Positions 27,112-37,222 of a DNA stretch of 64,000 nt are shown here, piece after piece. The translations under genes and the position numbers were made by a program. This DNA is from JAWWOW01 sp033851265 (GTDB lineage: Bacteria; Actinomycetota; Actinomycetes; JAWWOW01), in assembly GCA_033851265.1 (NCBI GenBank), contig JAWWOW010000025.1, positions 62,001 through 126,000 on the forward strand, given 5' to 3'. The number at the start of each line of letters is the position of its first letter. The first letter of the stretch is position 1. A model generated the notes under the pieces. That model saw only the letters and a program-made list of their open reading frames with translations. It was not told the origin of the DNA and did not search any database.

Positions 27112-27908
27112 GCGCGCGGCGCGCCGAACCCCGTCGTCCGGCGCCGCATCCCTCGGGCGCCAAGCCGCCGCGGATCCCACGCGACGAAGTCCCCAAGCAC
27201 GTGGCCATCGTCATGGACGGCAACGGTCGATGGGCGAAGGCCCGCGGCTGGCCACGCACGAAAGGCCACGAGGCGGGCGAGGCGTCGCTGCTCGATGTCG
27301 TCGAAGGCGCCATCGAGATCGGCGTGGAGTGGATCTCGGCGTACGCCTTCTCGACGGAGAACTGGCGGCGTTCGTCGGATGAAGTGCGTTTCCTCATGGG
27401 CTTCAACCGCGACGTCATCCGTCGCCGGCGCGACTACATGCACGAGCTCGGCGTGCGGGTGCGTTGGGCCGGCCGCCGACCCAAGCTGTGGAAGAGCGTC
27501 ATCGACGAGCTGGAGTACGCCGAGCAGCTGACCAAGGACAACCGCACACTGACGCTGACGATGTGCGTCAACTATGGGGGGCGGGCCGAGATCGCGGACG
27601 CCGCGGCTGCGCTGGCACGCGACGCGGTGGCAGGCCGGGTCAACCTGGACAAGGTCACACCCAAGGTCTTCGCGCGTTACCTCGACGAGCCGGACATGCC
27701 AGACGTTGACCTGTTCATCAGGTCGTCGGGCGAGCAACGCACGTCGAACTTCTTGCCGTGGCAGTCGGCGTACGCCGAGATGGTCTTCCTCGACACGCTC
27801 TGGCCGGACTTCGACCGGCGCGACTTGTGGCGCGCCATTCAGTTGTACGTCGACCGCGACCGGCGGTACGGCGGCGCGAAGCCGAACCCCGGGTCGGCGA
27901 AGTCTTAG
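27108..27908 (+). CDS. uppS: Isoprenyl (decaprenyl/undecaprenyl) diphosphate synthase
   Basis: This 266-residue cis-prenyltransferase has the motif [16 protein letters not shown], and near the C terminus [15 protein letters not shown]. It elongates farnesyl diphosphate with IPP to make the polyprenyl phosphate carrier for cell wall synthesis, decaprenyl in many actinobacteria. GTG at 27108 overlaps the recO stop. The stop TAG at 27906-27908 overlaps the opposite-strand stop of the CPBP protease (TAA at 27905-27907). The N terminus is about 28 residues longer than in E. coli, as usual in this phylum. Confidence 0.95.
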   Translation: MSARRAEPRRPAPHPSGAKPPRIPRDEVPKHVAIVMDGNGRWAKARGWPRTKGHEAGEASLLDVVEGAIEIGVEWISAYAFSTENWRRSSDEVRFLMGFNRDVIRRRRDYMHELGVRVRWAGRRPKLWKSVIDELEYAEQLTKDNRTLTLTMCVNYGGRAEIADAAAALARDAVAGRVNLDKVTPKVFARYLDEPDMPDVDLFIRSSGEQRTSNFLPWQSAYAEMVFLDTLWPDFDRRDLWRAIQLYVDRDRRYGGAKPNPGSAKS

Positions 27909-29299
27909 CTGACTTTGAAGGTCTGCAACATGTCGTTGAAGTCGTGCCGTGCCTTTGAGCTGCCGCCGGTGCCGAGGACGATGACATAGAGCCGGGTGGG
28001 TGAGGGCAGCCAGACCAACTCACCTTGGTGGCCGTCGACCGTCAGCTGCATGGTGACGATGTCACCAGCCGGGATGTGCTGTTCCTCGGGAGCGGAGTGA
28101 CCGAAGTTGGCGTCGCTCGGGAGCGCGTTGTCGAAGTCACCGGCGACGATGCGCCGGACCAACGTGTTTGTGGTGGTGGCACCACCGGGGTTCGGCAACG
28201 ACATCACGAGCAACGTGGCATGGGACGGGCCTTGCAACGCAGCAAATCCGGTGCCCTCCGGCACGCTGTCACTTGCCTCGTGCCATCCGCTTGGCGCTTT
28301 GAAGGTCAGTCCGTTCATCGTGACGGAATGACCCGGTGTCAACGCAAGGAAGGTTGCGATGACGGTGAGTACGCCGTTGAACGACGCATGCGCCGCCATT
28401 GAGCAGACGAGACCGCGCTTCCAGTAGAGCAAACCAAAGAGTGCGCCCATCAATGCGTAGTAGCGCAACGCGGACGGGTTGAGATGCCAGGCGGAGAAGG
28501 CCAGCGCCGACACCCAGATAGCGGTGGCCATCCCCTTCGGCCGCAATGACTCAGCAAGCAGGCCGCGGAAAAGCGTCTCCTCGACCAGTGGCGCGGCGAC
28601 CATAGTGATGAGAATCGTTGCCAGGATGTAGCCGGCGGCGCCCTCACTGACCAATAGCGTCGCGTTGGGGTCAGTGGCGAGATGACCGCTGATCGCGCTG
28701 TTGATGCCAATGGCCAACAGGCCCAGGGTCAGACCAACACCGAGGCCAGTTGCGATTCCGAGCACCGGGTTTCCGTCGGACCAGTACAACCGCACACCAC
28801 CGGCGTGCAGCCGTTGCAAGACGATGACGGAGACGACCGCGTAGAACGCGATGGTCGCCACGATTGCGTAGCGCACGAATGCCTCGGCCTCGATCGTGCC
28901 GCGCTTCGTGACGGCGTACATGACTAGCTGCATGATCGCGCCGAGCACGATCGCGCCGGTCACGGTGGCGCCGGTCGAGCCCCACCCCCATGCACCGAGG
29001 TGTCCGGTGCGGGGCGGCTCGACAGGTGCCGTCGCGGGTGGTGCGGCAGGAGACCATGCCGGTTGGTGAGCGCCGGGTCGATGAAGCTGTTGGGGAATCG
29101 GTGCGGGGGCGCCCTGGCTATCCGGCGCGGGTGCGAGGCCCCAGCGGTTGGGCGCTACCGGTGTGTCGCCCTGCGCCGGGACGGATGCACTCACAGCCAC
29201 GCTCGCTGGCGGGGCCGCGGCGGTGAGGCGCTGGTAGCACTGGCCGCACCACTCGGCGGTCGCGGGCGCGCTGGCACCACACGACGGGCAGGACGTCAC
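27905..29299 (-). CDS. Zinc-ribbon, CPBP (CAAX-type) membrane protease with C-terminal extracytoplasmic domain
   Basis: The protein has 464 residues. The N-terminal zinc-ribbon is CPSCGASAP...CGQC. A Pro/Ala linker and about eight membrane segments follow, then the CPBP motifs EETLFRG, with His in AWHLNP and AAHASFN. A final 130-residue soluble domain follows ([12 protein letters not shown]). CPBP members are glutamic-type intramembrane proteases or related proteins; the substrate is unknown. The zinc-ribbon suggests interaction with nucleic acid or another protein. It converges on uppS with shared stop bases. Confidence 0.85.
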   Translation of the reverse strand: MTSCPSCGASAPATAEWCGQCYQRLTAAAPPASVAVSASVPAQGDTPVAPNRWGLAPAPDSQGAPAPIPQQLHRPGAHQPAWSPAAPPATAPVEPPRTGHLGAWGWGSTGATVTGAIVLGAIMQLVMYAVTKRGTIEAEAFVRYAIVATIAFYAVVSVIVLQRLHAGGVRLYWSDGNPVLGIATGLGVGLTLGLLAIGINSAISGHLATDPNATLLVSEGAAGYILATILITMVAAPLVEETLFRGLLAESLRPKGMATAIWVSALAFSAWHLNPSALRYYALMGALFGLLYWKRGLVCSMAAHASFNGVLTVIATFLALTPGHSVTMNGLTFKAPSGWHEASDSVPEGTGFAALQGPSHATLLVMSLPNPGGATTTNTLVRRIVAGDFDNALPSDANFGHSAPEEQHIPAGDIVTMQLTVDGHQGELVWLPSPTRLYVIVLGTGGSSKARHDFNDMLQTFKVS

Positions 29300-29369
29300 G
29301 CGGCTGTATCGACGCGGAAGGCAAGGTCCCTGAGCGGCAACCGGCTCAAATTGGACAACGCGCTGCGAG

Positions 29370-29768
29370 TCACTTCCCGAACGTGATCACGCCTGCGGCG
29401 ATGACGATTCCCACAGCAACGATCCGGAGCACGCGGGCCGGCGGGGTGAGCGCAGGCCAGGAGAAATAGGCCAGCCAGGCTAGAAACGCGGCGACCACGA
29501 ACCACGCCACGCCGCCGGCGGGTCCGGAGATGAAGATGGCGACGAGGGCCAGCGCGAGCATCACGACGAAGGGCAAGAACCGCGGCAGGCGCGTCAGATA
29601 CGCCAGATGGACGGCGCTTCGCCGCTCGACCTTGGCGCGGGCTGATCCCGGCCGCGGCGGCGGCGGCGTCCGTGTCCCAGGAGCACGACCGGCCGCCCGA
29701 CCCTGCGGACCGGCTGGGGGGCGGCCACCGCGCTTGCTTCCCGACGGACGTCGGCGAGCAGGTGGCAC
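29370..29768 (-). CDS. DUF6703-like small membrane protein
   Basis: This 132-residue protein has a Pro/Arg-rich N terminus (about 45 residues) and hydrophobic segments FLPFVVMLALALVAIFISG, GGVAWFVVAAFLAWLAYFSW and VLRIVAVGIVIAAGVITFG. This matches the actinobacterial family DUF6703, usually found near glycyl-tRNA synthetase. Its function is unknown. The ATG at 29768 is the start used; it diverges from the monooxygenase-like gene at 29853. Confidence 0.7.
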   Translation of the reverse strand: MPPARRRPSGSKRGGRPPAGPQGRAAGRAPGTRTPPPPRPGSARAKVERRSAVHLAYLTRLPRFLPFVVMLALALVAIFISGPAGGVAWFVVAAFLAWLAYFSWPALTPPARVLRIVAVGIVIAAGVITFGK

Positions 29769-29852
29769 CAGGTGACTCCTCGGTCCAGGTGAGCGGTCGG
29801 CTCGATCTGACTACGGTGATATCCATTCATCTTCGCCTACCCCGGAGCAACG

Positions 29853-30212
29853 ATGCTCGTCGCACTCCGCTTCACTGTCGTCGAGGGTGACGAAGCAACA
29901 TTTCGTCGCCGTGCCGAGACAGCGATGACCGCGCTGTCTGCCCGGCCTGGGTTTCGACGAGGTGGATTGTCGCGCGCGATCGACGATGTCGGCGCGTGGT
30001 TGTTGCTCACCGAGTGGGACAGCGTCGGCTCGTGGCGACGCGCGTTGTCGTCGTACGACGTCAAGATGTCGGCCGTGCCGCTGCTCAGCCAGGCTGTCGA
30101 TGAACCGTCGGCCTACGAAACGCTCGTCGTTGACGACGGCGGTGGCGCCGGTTTGCACGTCATCGCGAGTGACCGCGCAGCAGACGCTGACACGACAGGC
30201 CCGCTACGCTGA
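29853..30212 (+). CDS. ABM-like (antibiotic biosynthesis monooxygenase family) protein
   Basis: This 119-residue protein has the ferredoxin-like dimeric alpha/beta barrel pattern LVALRFTVVEGDEATFRRRA, RPGFRRGGLSRAID and WLLLTEWDSVGSWRRAL. The family includes small oxygenases and heme-degrading enzymes, but many members have no known activity. It lies immediately before glyS and may be co-transcribed with it. Confidence 0.75.
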   Translation: MLVALRFTVVEGDEATFRRRAETAMTALSARPGFRRGGLSRAIDDVGAWLLLTEWDSVGSWRRALSSYDVKMSAVPLLSQAVDEPSAYETLVVDDGGGAGLHVIASDRAADADTTGPLR

Positions 30213-30263
30213 ATCAAACCGCAGCACATGATCCGCCGACCGCCAGCCGGATGGAGAGCCGAA

Positions 30264-31634
30264 ATGGCAGGCAAGTCGCCCGACCGCATGGACACCATCG
30301 TCAATCTGAGCAAACGGCGCGGTTTCGTCTTTCCGAGTAGCGAGATCTATGGCGGCTTGCGGGCGTCGTGGGACTACGGGCCGCTGGGCGTCGAGCTGAA
30401 GAACAACGTCAAGCGGCAATGGTGGAAATCCGTTGTCCAAGGCCGTGATGACGTGGTCGGCCTGGACTCGAGCGTGATCCTCGCGCGTGAGGTCTGGGAG
30501 ACGTCAGGGCACGTGACGGCGTTCGTCGATCCACTGACCGAGTGCCAGAACTGCCACAAGCGCTATCGCGCCGACCACTTGTCCGAGGAGCGAAACGGCA
30601 AGCCACTTGCAGACATTGCTTGCCCCTCCTGCGGGACGAAGGGCGCATGGACTGAGCCTCGGATGTTCAACGGATTGCTGCGCACCTACATCGGACCGGT
30701 CGAGGATGAGAGCGGGCTCGCCTATCTGCGGCCCGAGACGGCGCAGGGCATCTTCATCAACTTCCTGAACGTCCAGCAGTCGTCACGTAAGAAGATCCCG
30801 TTCGGCATCGGCCAGATCGGCAAGTCGTTCCGCAACGAGATCACACCCGGCAACTTCATCTTCCGCACCCGTGAGTTCGAGCAGATGGAGATGGAGTTCT
30901 TCGTCGAGCCGGGCACCGACGAGGAATGGCACCAGTTCTGGATCGACGAGCGCACCCGTTGGTTCGTCGACCTGGGGGTTCGCCCGGAGAACCTCAGGCA
31001 CTACGAGCACCCGGCCGAGAAGCTCTCGCATTACTCGAAGCGAACCGTCGACATCGAGTACAAGTTCGACTTCGCCGGTACCGAGTGGGGCGAGCTCGAA
31101 GGCATCGCCAACCGCACCGACTACGACCTAACGGTGCACTCCAAGGCGTCCGGGGTCGACCTTTCCTACTTCGACCAAGAGCGCAACGAGCGCTATGTCC
31201 CCTACGTCGTCGAGCCCGCTCTGGGCGTTGACCGCGCGACGCTGGTGTTCATGCTTGATGCGTACGCCGAGGACGAGGCACCCAACACCAAGGGTGGTGT
31301 CGACAAGCGGGTGGTGATGCGGCTCGACCCGCGGCTTGCACCGGTCAAGGCGGCGGTGCTACCGCTGTCGCGCGGCGAGCGCTTGTCACCGGTGGCCCGT
31401 GACCTAGCCACCGAGCTGCGTCGGCAGTGGACCGTCGAATTCGACGACGCGGGTGCGATCGGCCGGCGGTATCGCCGTCAGGACGAGATCGGTACGCCGT
31501 ACTGCATCACGGTCGACTTCGAGTCGCTGGACGACCAAGCCGTGACGGTCCGCGAGCGTGACTCCATGACCCAGGAGCGCGTGGCGCTGGCGCAGATCAC
31601 GCCCTATCTCAACGAGCGTCTCCCCGCCTGCTGA
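30264..31634 (+). CDS. glyS: Glycine-tRNA ligase
   Basis: This 456-residue class II synthetase of the alpha2 dimer type has the motif [13 protein letters not shown], a C4 zinc-like segment (CQNCHK...CPSCG), motif 2 [15 protein letters not shown] and motif 3 with [14 protein letters not shown]. It charges tRNA-Gly. ATG at 30264 is chosen because GGAG lies upstream; the frame extends to 30228. A hairpin at the stop may end the transcript. Confidence 0.96.
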   Translation: MAGKSPDRMDTIVNLSKRRGFVFPSSEIYGGLRASWDYGPLGVELKNNVKRQWWKSVVQGRDDVVGLDSSVILAREVWETSGHVTAFVDPLTECQNCHKRYRADHLSEERNGKPLADIACPSCGTKGAWTEPRMFNGLLRTYIGPVEDESGLAYLRPETAQGIFINFLNVQQSSRKKIPFGIGQIGKSFRNEITPGNFIFRTREFEQMEMEFFVEPGTDEEWHQFWIDERTRWFVDLGVRPENLRHYEHPAEKLSHYSKRTVDIEYKFDFAGTEWGELEGIANRTDYDLTVHSKASGVDLSYFDQERNERYVPYVVEPALGVDRATLVFMLDAYAEDEAPNTKGGVDKRVVMRLDPRLAPVKAAVLPLSRGERLSPVARDLATELRRQWTVEFDDAGAIGRRYRRQDEIGTPYCITVDFESLDDQAVTVRERDSMTQERVALAQITPYLNERLPAC

Positions 31635-31658
31635 TCGCTGCGCCCTCGCGCCAGCGAT
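31634..31658 (+). terminator. Hairpin after glyS
   Basis: ATCGCTG at 31634-31640 pairs with CAGCGAT at 31652-31658 over an 11-base GC-rich loop, directly at the glyS stop codon. No T-run follows, so it may slow polymerase or mark a processing site instead of acting as a classical intrinsic terminator. Confidence 0.4.
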
Positions 31659-31762
31659 AGAGCAGTGTGGCTCGGGGGTGGGTTCACCTCCGTGGCTACA
31701 GACGGTCACGCTGGGTATTCTGGGCGAGACGGACATTTCACTTCTGAGCGTGAAGGCGGGGC

Positions 31763-32638
31763 ATGCGAAGAGTCGTCGCAATCCTGTTGGCTGCTGCCTT
31801 TGGCGGTGCCGCCGTGCTCGCTGCCCCATCAGCCGGGGCGGCTGACCCGGTCACGTTCACGACGATCGAGAAGCTCTATGGACCGAAGCCGGATCTGCAG
31901 AAGCTGACCGTCTACGTTCCAGACGCGCCAGGTGACAAGAAGCCAGCGATCCTTTTCGTGCACGGTGGCTGCTGGTCGCGCGGTTACCTCAACAGCGCTG
32001 AGACCGCACTCGCCCAGGAGCTGGTCAAGCGCACGGGATACGTCGTCGCCACGATGACCTATCGCCAGGCCAACCCGAAGTACGCGTATCAGCCCGCCGA
32101 TGTCGTGAGCGCGCTGAAGGCCTTGCAGAGCTCGCCGGAGCTGAAGGTCGACAGCACACGCACGGCACTCTGGGGCGAGTCCGCCGGCGCGCAGCTCTCG
32201 TTGCTCACGGCTTACCGAAGCACCGGCAAACCGGGATATGGCCGCCCCGCCGCAGTGGTGTCCATCAGCGGCGTGGCCAACATGCTGTCCGCCTACGCCA
32301 GCGCGCTCGCCACGTGCGTGGCGGACTTCGAGGGTGGCCCACCATCGACGCTGGTCCGCGTGAAGCGTTACCAGGAGACGTCAGCCACTAAGTACGTCGA
32401 TGGCGCCGATCCCGCGACCTTCCTCGCCCATGCGGTCGGCGACGTCTCTGCGCCGTACTCGCAGAGCGCCAACCTGGCCCAGATGCTCAACGCAAAGGGT
32501 GTACCGAACACGTTCGTCTCGGTCGCCAATAACCACCATGCGACGCCACTGGAGTATGACGTTCCGACGGGCATGAGCGACCGTGTCTACGTGCTTGCGC
32601 TCCACTTCCTCATCGCCCGGTTCGCTCAGCCCGCTTAG
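31763..32638 (+). CDS. Secreted alpha/beta hydrolase (esterase/lipase-like)
   Basis: This 291-residue protein has a signal peptide (AILLAAAFGGAAVLAAPSAG, cleavage near AGA). Its oxyanion segment is FVHGGCWSRG and its nucleophile elbow GESAGA, with an Asp/His end around NNHHATPLEYD. This places it with carboxylesterases and HSL-like lipases. The substrate cannot be read from sequence. It lies between glyS and ppdK as a separate secreted gene. Confidence 0.85.
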   Translation: MRRVVAILLAAAFGGAAVLAAPSAGAADPVTFTTIEKLYGPKPDLQKLTVYVPDAPGDKKPAILFVHGGCWSRGYLNSAETALAQELVKRTGYVVATMTYRQANPKYAYQPADVVSALKALQSSPELKVDSTRTALWGESAGAQLSLLTAYRSTGKPGYGRPAAVVSISGVANMLSAYASALATCVADFEGGPPSTLVRVKRYQETSATKYVDGADPATFLAHAVGDVSAPYSQSANLAQMLNAKGVPNTFVSVANNHHATPLEYDVPTGMSDRVYVLALHFLIARFAQPA

Positions 32639-32695
32639 CAATCCGCTGCGCAGGTAGCCTTCGGGGTGATCTCGTCCGCGAAGGAGCCCCCCGTC

Positions 32696-35383
32696 ATGCC
32701 CAAGCTCGTTTATGACTTCAATGAAGGCAGCAGGGACATGAAGGACCTGCTGGGCGGCAAGGGCGCAAACCTCGCCGAGATGACAAACCTCGGCCTGCCG
32801 GTCCCGCCCGGCTTCGTCATCACCACCGAGGCCTGCAAGGTCTACCTCGAGCAGGGGCAGGAGCCACCAGAGCTCGCTGCCGAGGTGAGCGAACACCTCG
32901 AGGCCCTCGAGCAAAGCATGGGCAAGACCCTTGGGCAGGCCGACGACCCGCTGCTCGTCTCGGTCCGGTCCGGCGCCAAGTTCTCCATGCCCGGGATGAT
33001 GGACACCGTCCTCAACATCGGTCTCAACGACGAGTCCGTGCAGGGCCTCGCCAAGCAGTCCGGCACCGACCGCTTCGCCTGGGACTCCTACCGCCGCCTC
33101 ATCCAGATGTTCGGTAAGACCGTGCTCGGTGTTTCGCCCGAGCATTTCGACGACGTCTTTGACGCGGCGAAGGAAGCCAAGGGCACCAAGGACGACCTCG
33201 ACCTCGACGACGCCGATCTCCGCGAGATCGTGGAGAAGTACAAGGGCGTGATCCGCACCCACGCCGGTCGTGACTTCCCCCAGAATCCACGCGAGCAGCT
33301 CGACCTCGCGGTCAAGGCCGTCTTCGACTCGTGGAACTCCGACCGCGCCAAGCTCTACCGTCGCCAGGAGCGCATCCCCGCCGACCTCGGCACCGCCGTC
33401 AACGTGTGCTCGATGGTCTTTGGCAACCTCGGCATGGACTCCGGCACGGGCGTCGCGTTCACGCGCGACCCCGGCTCCGGTGACAAGGGTGTCTACGGCG
33501 ACTACCTGCAGAACGCCCAGGGCGAGGACGTCGTCGCGGGGATCCGCAATACGGTCCCGCTCGCTGATCTCGAGAACATCGACAAGCCGGCGTACGACGA
33601 GCTTATGGCAATCATGTCGAAGCTCGAGCAGCACTACCGCGACATCTGTGACATCGAGTTTACGATCGAGCGCCACAAGCTGTGGATGCTGCAGACCCGC
33701 GTCGGCAAGCGCACGGCGGGTGCCGCGTTCAAGATTGCGCTGCAGTTCGTGGACGAAGGCCTCATCGACATGAACGAGGCGCTGTCGCGGGTGACCGGCG
33801 CGCAACTGGCGATGCTGATGTTCCCGCGGTTCGACGACGCGGCTGACAAGAAGCAGATTGCCAAGGGCATCAGCGCGTCACCGGGCGCAGCGGTTGGCAA
33901 GGTCGTTTTCGACTCGGTGCGTGCAGCGGAGGAGGCGGACAAGGGCGAGGACGTCATCTTGGTGCGCCGGGAGACGAACCCCGACGATCTGCCGGGCATG
34001 ATCGCGGCGCAGGGGATCCTCACGAGTCGCGGTGGCAAGACCAGTCACGCGGCCGTCGTCGCGCGTGGGATGGGCAAGACGTGTGTGTCCGGTGCCGACG
34101 ACCTAGAGATCGATGTAAAGGCGCTGAAGTTCGAAGCGCCGGGTGGCGTCGTCGTCAAGGAAGGCGATGTCATCTCTATCGACGGCACGAGCGGCGCGGT
34201 CTACCTCGGCGAGGTGCCTGTCGTCCCCAGCCCCGTCGTGGAGTACTTCGAGGGCAATCTCAAGGCGGACGCCGATGCGCTCGTCGCGGCCGTCGACCGG
34301 CTGATCCGACATGCTGACGGGCTGCGTCGGCTCGGCGTACGCGCCAACTCCGACACTCCTGAGGACTCCGAGCGGGCCCGTCGCTTCGGCGCAGAAGGTA
34401 TTGGGCTGTGTCGCACCGAGCACATGTTCCTCGGCGACCGTCGCAAGAACGTCGAGCGCCTGATCCTCGCCGACGATCCGGCGGAGCAGGACGCCGCGTT
34501 GCAGGAGTTGTTACCACTGCAGCGGGAGGATTTCGTCGGGATCTTCAGCGCGATGGACGGGCTGCCCGTGACGATCCGCTTGCTGGACCCGCCGCTGCAT
34601 GAGTTCCTGCCCGACATGACAGAGCTCTCCATCAAGGTCGCCCTTGCTGAGCGCGACGGCAAGGTCGACGACAAGGACGTGCAGCTACTCGCCGCCGTGC
34701 GCCGGTTGCACGAGCAGAATCCGATGCTCGGCTTGCGCGGTGTTCGTCTCGGTCTCGTGATCCCTGGCTTGTACGCGCTTCAGGTGCGCGCGATCGCGGA
34801 GGCGGCCGCGCAGTGCAAGAAGGACGGCAAGAACCCGAAACCCGAGATCATGATCCCGCTCGTCGGCGCGGTGCAGGAGCTCGAGGTCATCAAGGAAGAA
34901 GCCGAGCGGGTGTTGGCTGATGTCGCGAAGGAGAGTGGCGTCGCAGTCGACTACCTCATCGGCACGATGATCGAAGTGCCGCGGGCAGCGCTGACCGCGG
35001 GGCAGATCGCGGAGGCCGCGGAATTCTTCTCCTTCGGCACCAACGACCTGACACAGATGGGTTGGGGGTTTTCGCGCGACGACGTCGAGGGCGCGTTCTT
35101 CGGCGACTACATCGACCTCGGCATCTTCGGGGTTTCGCCGTTCGAGACCTTGGACGCCGAAGGCATCGGACGGCTGGTGCAGATTGCCACCGACGAAGGC
35201 CGGGCGGCCCGGCCCGGACTCAAGGTCGGGGTCTGCGGAGAGCACGGCGGTGACCCCGAGTCGGTCCACTTCTTCCACGCGGTGGGGCTCGACTATGTGT
35301 CCTGTTCGCCGTTCCGCGTGCCGGTTGCCCGGCTGGAGGCGGGCCGAGCCGCGAACGAGAGTGAGGGCAGTGACAGCAGGTGA
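32696..35383 (+). CDS. ppdK: Pyruvate, phosphate dikinase
   Basis: This 895-residue protein has the N-terminal ATP-grasp start KLVYDFNEGS and GGKGANLAEMTNLGL, the phosphohistidine region GGKTSHAAVVARGMGK and the C-terminal barrel ending GEHGGDPESVHFF with the Cys of SCSPFRV. It interconverts pyruvate, ATP and phosphate with PEP, AMP and PPi. AAGGAG lies 9 bases before ATG 32696. Full family length (about 880-900 residues) is present. A PPDK gene near glyS and dgt is usual in this phylum. Confidence 0.95.
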   Translation: MPKLVYDFNEGSRDMKDLLGGKGANLAEMTNLGLPVPPGFVITTEACKVYLEQGQEPPELAAEVSEHLEALEQSMGKTLGQADDPLLVSVRSGAKFSMPGMMDTVLNIGLNDESVQGLAKQSGTDRFAWDSYRRLIQMFGKTVLGVSPEHFDDVFDAAKEAKGTKDDLDLDDADLREIVEKYKGVIRTHAGRDFPQNPREQLDLAVKAVFDSWNSDRAKLYRRQERIPADLGTAVNVCSMVFGNLGMDSGTGVAFTRDPGSGDKGVYGDYLQNAQGEDVVAGIRNTVPLADLENIDKPAYDELMAIMSKLEQHYRDICDIEFTIERHKLWMLQTRVGKRTAGAAFKIALQFVDEGLIDMNEALSRVTGAQLAMLMFPRFDDAADKKQIAKGISASPGAAVGKVVFDSVRAAEEADKGEDVILVRRETNPDDLPGMIAAQGILTSRGGKTSHAAVVARGMGKTCVSGADDLEIDVKALKFEAPGGVVVKEGDVISIDGTSGAVYLGEVPVVPSPVVEYFEGNLKADADALVAAVDRLIRHADGLRRLGVRANSDTPEDSERARRFGAEGIGLCRTEHMFLGDRRKNVERLILADDPAEQDAALQELLPLQREDFVGIFSAMDGLPVTIRLLDPPLHEFLPDMTELSIKVALAERDGKVDDKDVQLLAAVRRLHEQNPMLGLRGVRLGLVIPGLYALQVRAIAEAAAQCKKDGKNPKPEIMIPLVGAVQELEVIKEEAERVLADVAKESGVAVDYLIGTMIEVPRAALTAGQIAEAAEFFSFGTNDLTQMGWGFSRDDVEGAFFGDYIDLGIFGVSPFETLDAEGIGRLVQIATDEGRAARPGLKVGVCGEHGGDPESVHFFHAVGLDYVSCSPFRVPVARLEAGRAANESEGSDSR

Positions 35384-35515
35384 CCAGTTCACCTGACCGT
35401 AACGCGTAGGGGGCAGGTGTTCGGGGGCTAGACGGCGAAGGTCACAATGCAGCCAGGACCCATGGTCGCGCGCTCGGTCGCATCCCGGCCGCCCCCCCGT
35501 ACGAGGAGATCCCTC

Positions 35516-37192
35516 ATGTCCCGCCGAAAGCTCGGACTCGCCGCGGCTGCTGTCGCCGCGATCAGCATCCCCTTCGCGCTGCTCGCACCGGGCGCCACCG
35601 CTGCGCCCGGCCTGGCGGGAGTCTCGCTGGCCGGCCCGGGTGACTCGACCCCGCCGTACGGCCCCTTCGGTTTCACCACCAAGGGATTGGGCGCTACCGA
35701 TAACTACGGCGAACCGTCGCTGTCGGTTGCACCCGACGGCGTGCACCTCGTGGCATCGACGCCGGGCTCGACTCCCGATGGCGGCGGTGTGCAGTACTGG
35801 CACACCGCGAACCGTGGCAAGACATGGAAGACGACCTTCTCGACGTCCCCGCAGGGTGGTGGTGACTCCGAGCTCGAGTACATGCCCGACGGGTCGATCA
35901 TCTCGGCGGACCTCGAGGTCACGGACTCCTACATCCACCGCTCGACCGACCACGGCAAGACGTGGGCCGCAGTGGGGAAGGCAGGCGTCGAGCAGGACCG
36001 GCAGTGGTTCGCGCATTCACCCGACGGCAAGACCGCCTATCTCGTCTACCACGACTTCGTGCTCGAGGCGGAGATGTTCGCCCGCAGCAGCGACGGCGGC
36101 AAGACGTGGCCGGTGTCCGACGGAGCGAACCAGATCACGTCCGTCGACCAGATCACTGCACCAGGTATCGCCAAGACACAGCTGAACGGCACGCCGGCGT
36201 CGCTGCTTGACCAGGGGGTCAACACGTTCAGCGGTCCGATGCTGGTCGACAACAACGGCAAGGATCTCTACGTCGTCTACTCCATCTCCGACTTGCAGAG
36301 CAACATCGACCCGAACGCCGGCGTTCCGCCTTTCGGTGGGACCCGTGGCCTTGTAGTCATGCATTCCGACCAGGCGGGCGCTGCCGGTTCGTGGACCAGT
36401 CACTACGCAGTGACTGTGCCCAAGAACATTCAGGGTTCGCAGGAGTACCAAACCGCGACGCTGTTCCCCTGGGGGATGATCGACGCCAAGGGCACGGTCT
36501 ACGTCGTGTTCAACTCGACGGTTGGCGCGCCGGATGACCACTTCCACCAGTACTACGTGTACTCCACGGACAAGGGCAAGACGTTCAGCAAGCCAGTAAA
36601 GCTCGACAAGCTGCCGCTCGGGACCGGCTCGGCGACCTTTGCGGCTGGCGCGGCTGGAGCGCCGGGCGTCATCGACGTGGCGTGGTACGAGAGCCCGACC
36701 GGTGTACCAAGCGATGACAACTCGACGTGGTACGTGCACTTCGCTCAGGTCGTCGGCGCTGACACACCCAAGCCGAAGGTGACCGAGCAGGCTGTCACGA
36801 CGATCCCGAACCACACCGGCGGCCAGTGCTTGCAGGGCATCCTGTGCGGCATCGGGCCAGGCAGCTCGGACCGGAGCCTGCTCGACTTCTTCGAAGTCGT
36901 CATCAACCCGAAGACGGGTATGGCGGGCATTGCGTACGCCGACAACCATCGGCTCGGCCTCGACGCACAGGAGAACAAGATCGGCGAGGTCGTGTACGCC
37001 GCGCAGACCACGGGTCGGAGTGCGCTCACACCGATCCCGGTTGAGCCGCCCGCCAAGCCGCCCGCCAAGCCTCCCGTCAACGCCGGTCCCAACCTCGCGG
37101 CCACGGGCATGGCGCCGATGATGACGATCACGGCGTTGCTGCTGCTCACGGTCGGCTTGTTGATCCGGCGTCGCGTACGCCGAACCACCTGA
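35516..37192 (+). CDS. Secreted Asp-box (sialidase-like) protein with LAXTG-type sorting signal
   Basis: The 558-residue protein has a signal peptide (KLGLAAAAVAAISIPFALLA). A beta-propeller shows four Asp-box-like segments: ANRGKTW, TDHGKTW, SSDGGKTW and STDKGKTF. A Pro-rich hinge (PPAKPPAKPP) is followed by NLAATG, a hydrophobic segment and RRRVRR. LAATG fits LAXTG sorting signals recognised by class E sortases in actinobacteria. The catalytic arginine triad of true sialidases is not evident, so enzymatic activity is uncertain. GAGGAG precedes ATG 35516. No sortase is encoded here. Confidence 0.8.
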   Translation: MSRRKLGLAAAAVAAISIPFALLAPGATAAPGLAGVSLAGPGDSTPPYGPFGFTTKGLGATDNYGEPSLSVAPDGVHLVASTPGSTPDGGGVQYWHTANRGKTWKTTFSTSPQGGGDSELEYMPDGSIISADLEVTDSYIHRSTDHGKTWAAVGKAGVEQDRQWFAHSPDGKTAYLVYHDFVLEAEMFARSSDGGKTWPVSDGANQITSVDQITAPGIAKTQLNGTPASLLDQGVNTFSGPMLVDNNGKDLYVVYSISDLQSNIDPNAGVPPFGGTRGLVVMHSDQAGAAGSWTSHYAVTVPKNIQGSQEYQTATLFPWGMIDAKGTVYVVFNSTVGAPDDHFHQYYVYSTDKGKTFSKPVKLDKLPLGTGSATFAAGAAGAPGVIDVAWYESPTGVPSDDNSTWYVHFAQVVGADTPKPKVTEQAVTTIPNHTGGQCLQGILCGIGPGSSDRSLLDFFEVVINPKTGMAGIAYADNHRLGLDAQENKIGEVVYAAQTTGRSALTPIPVEPPAKPPAKPPVNAGPNLAATGMAPMMTITALLLLTVGLLIRRRVRRTT

Positions 37193-37222
37193 CCGGCGCT
37201 CTTGTCGGGCTAGCCTCGACGG

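Noticed and set aside
32381..33805. Minus-strand open frame opposite ppdK
   Set aside because: Antisense to a complete dikinase gene; no motif.
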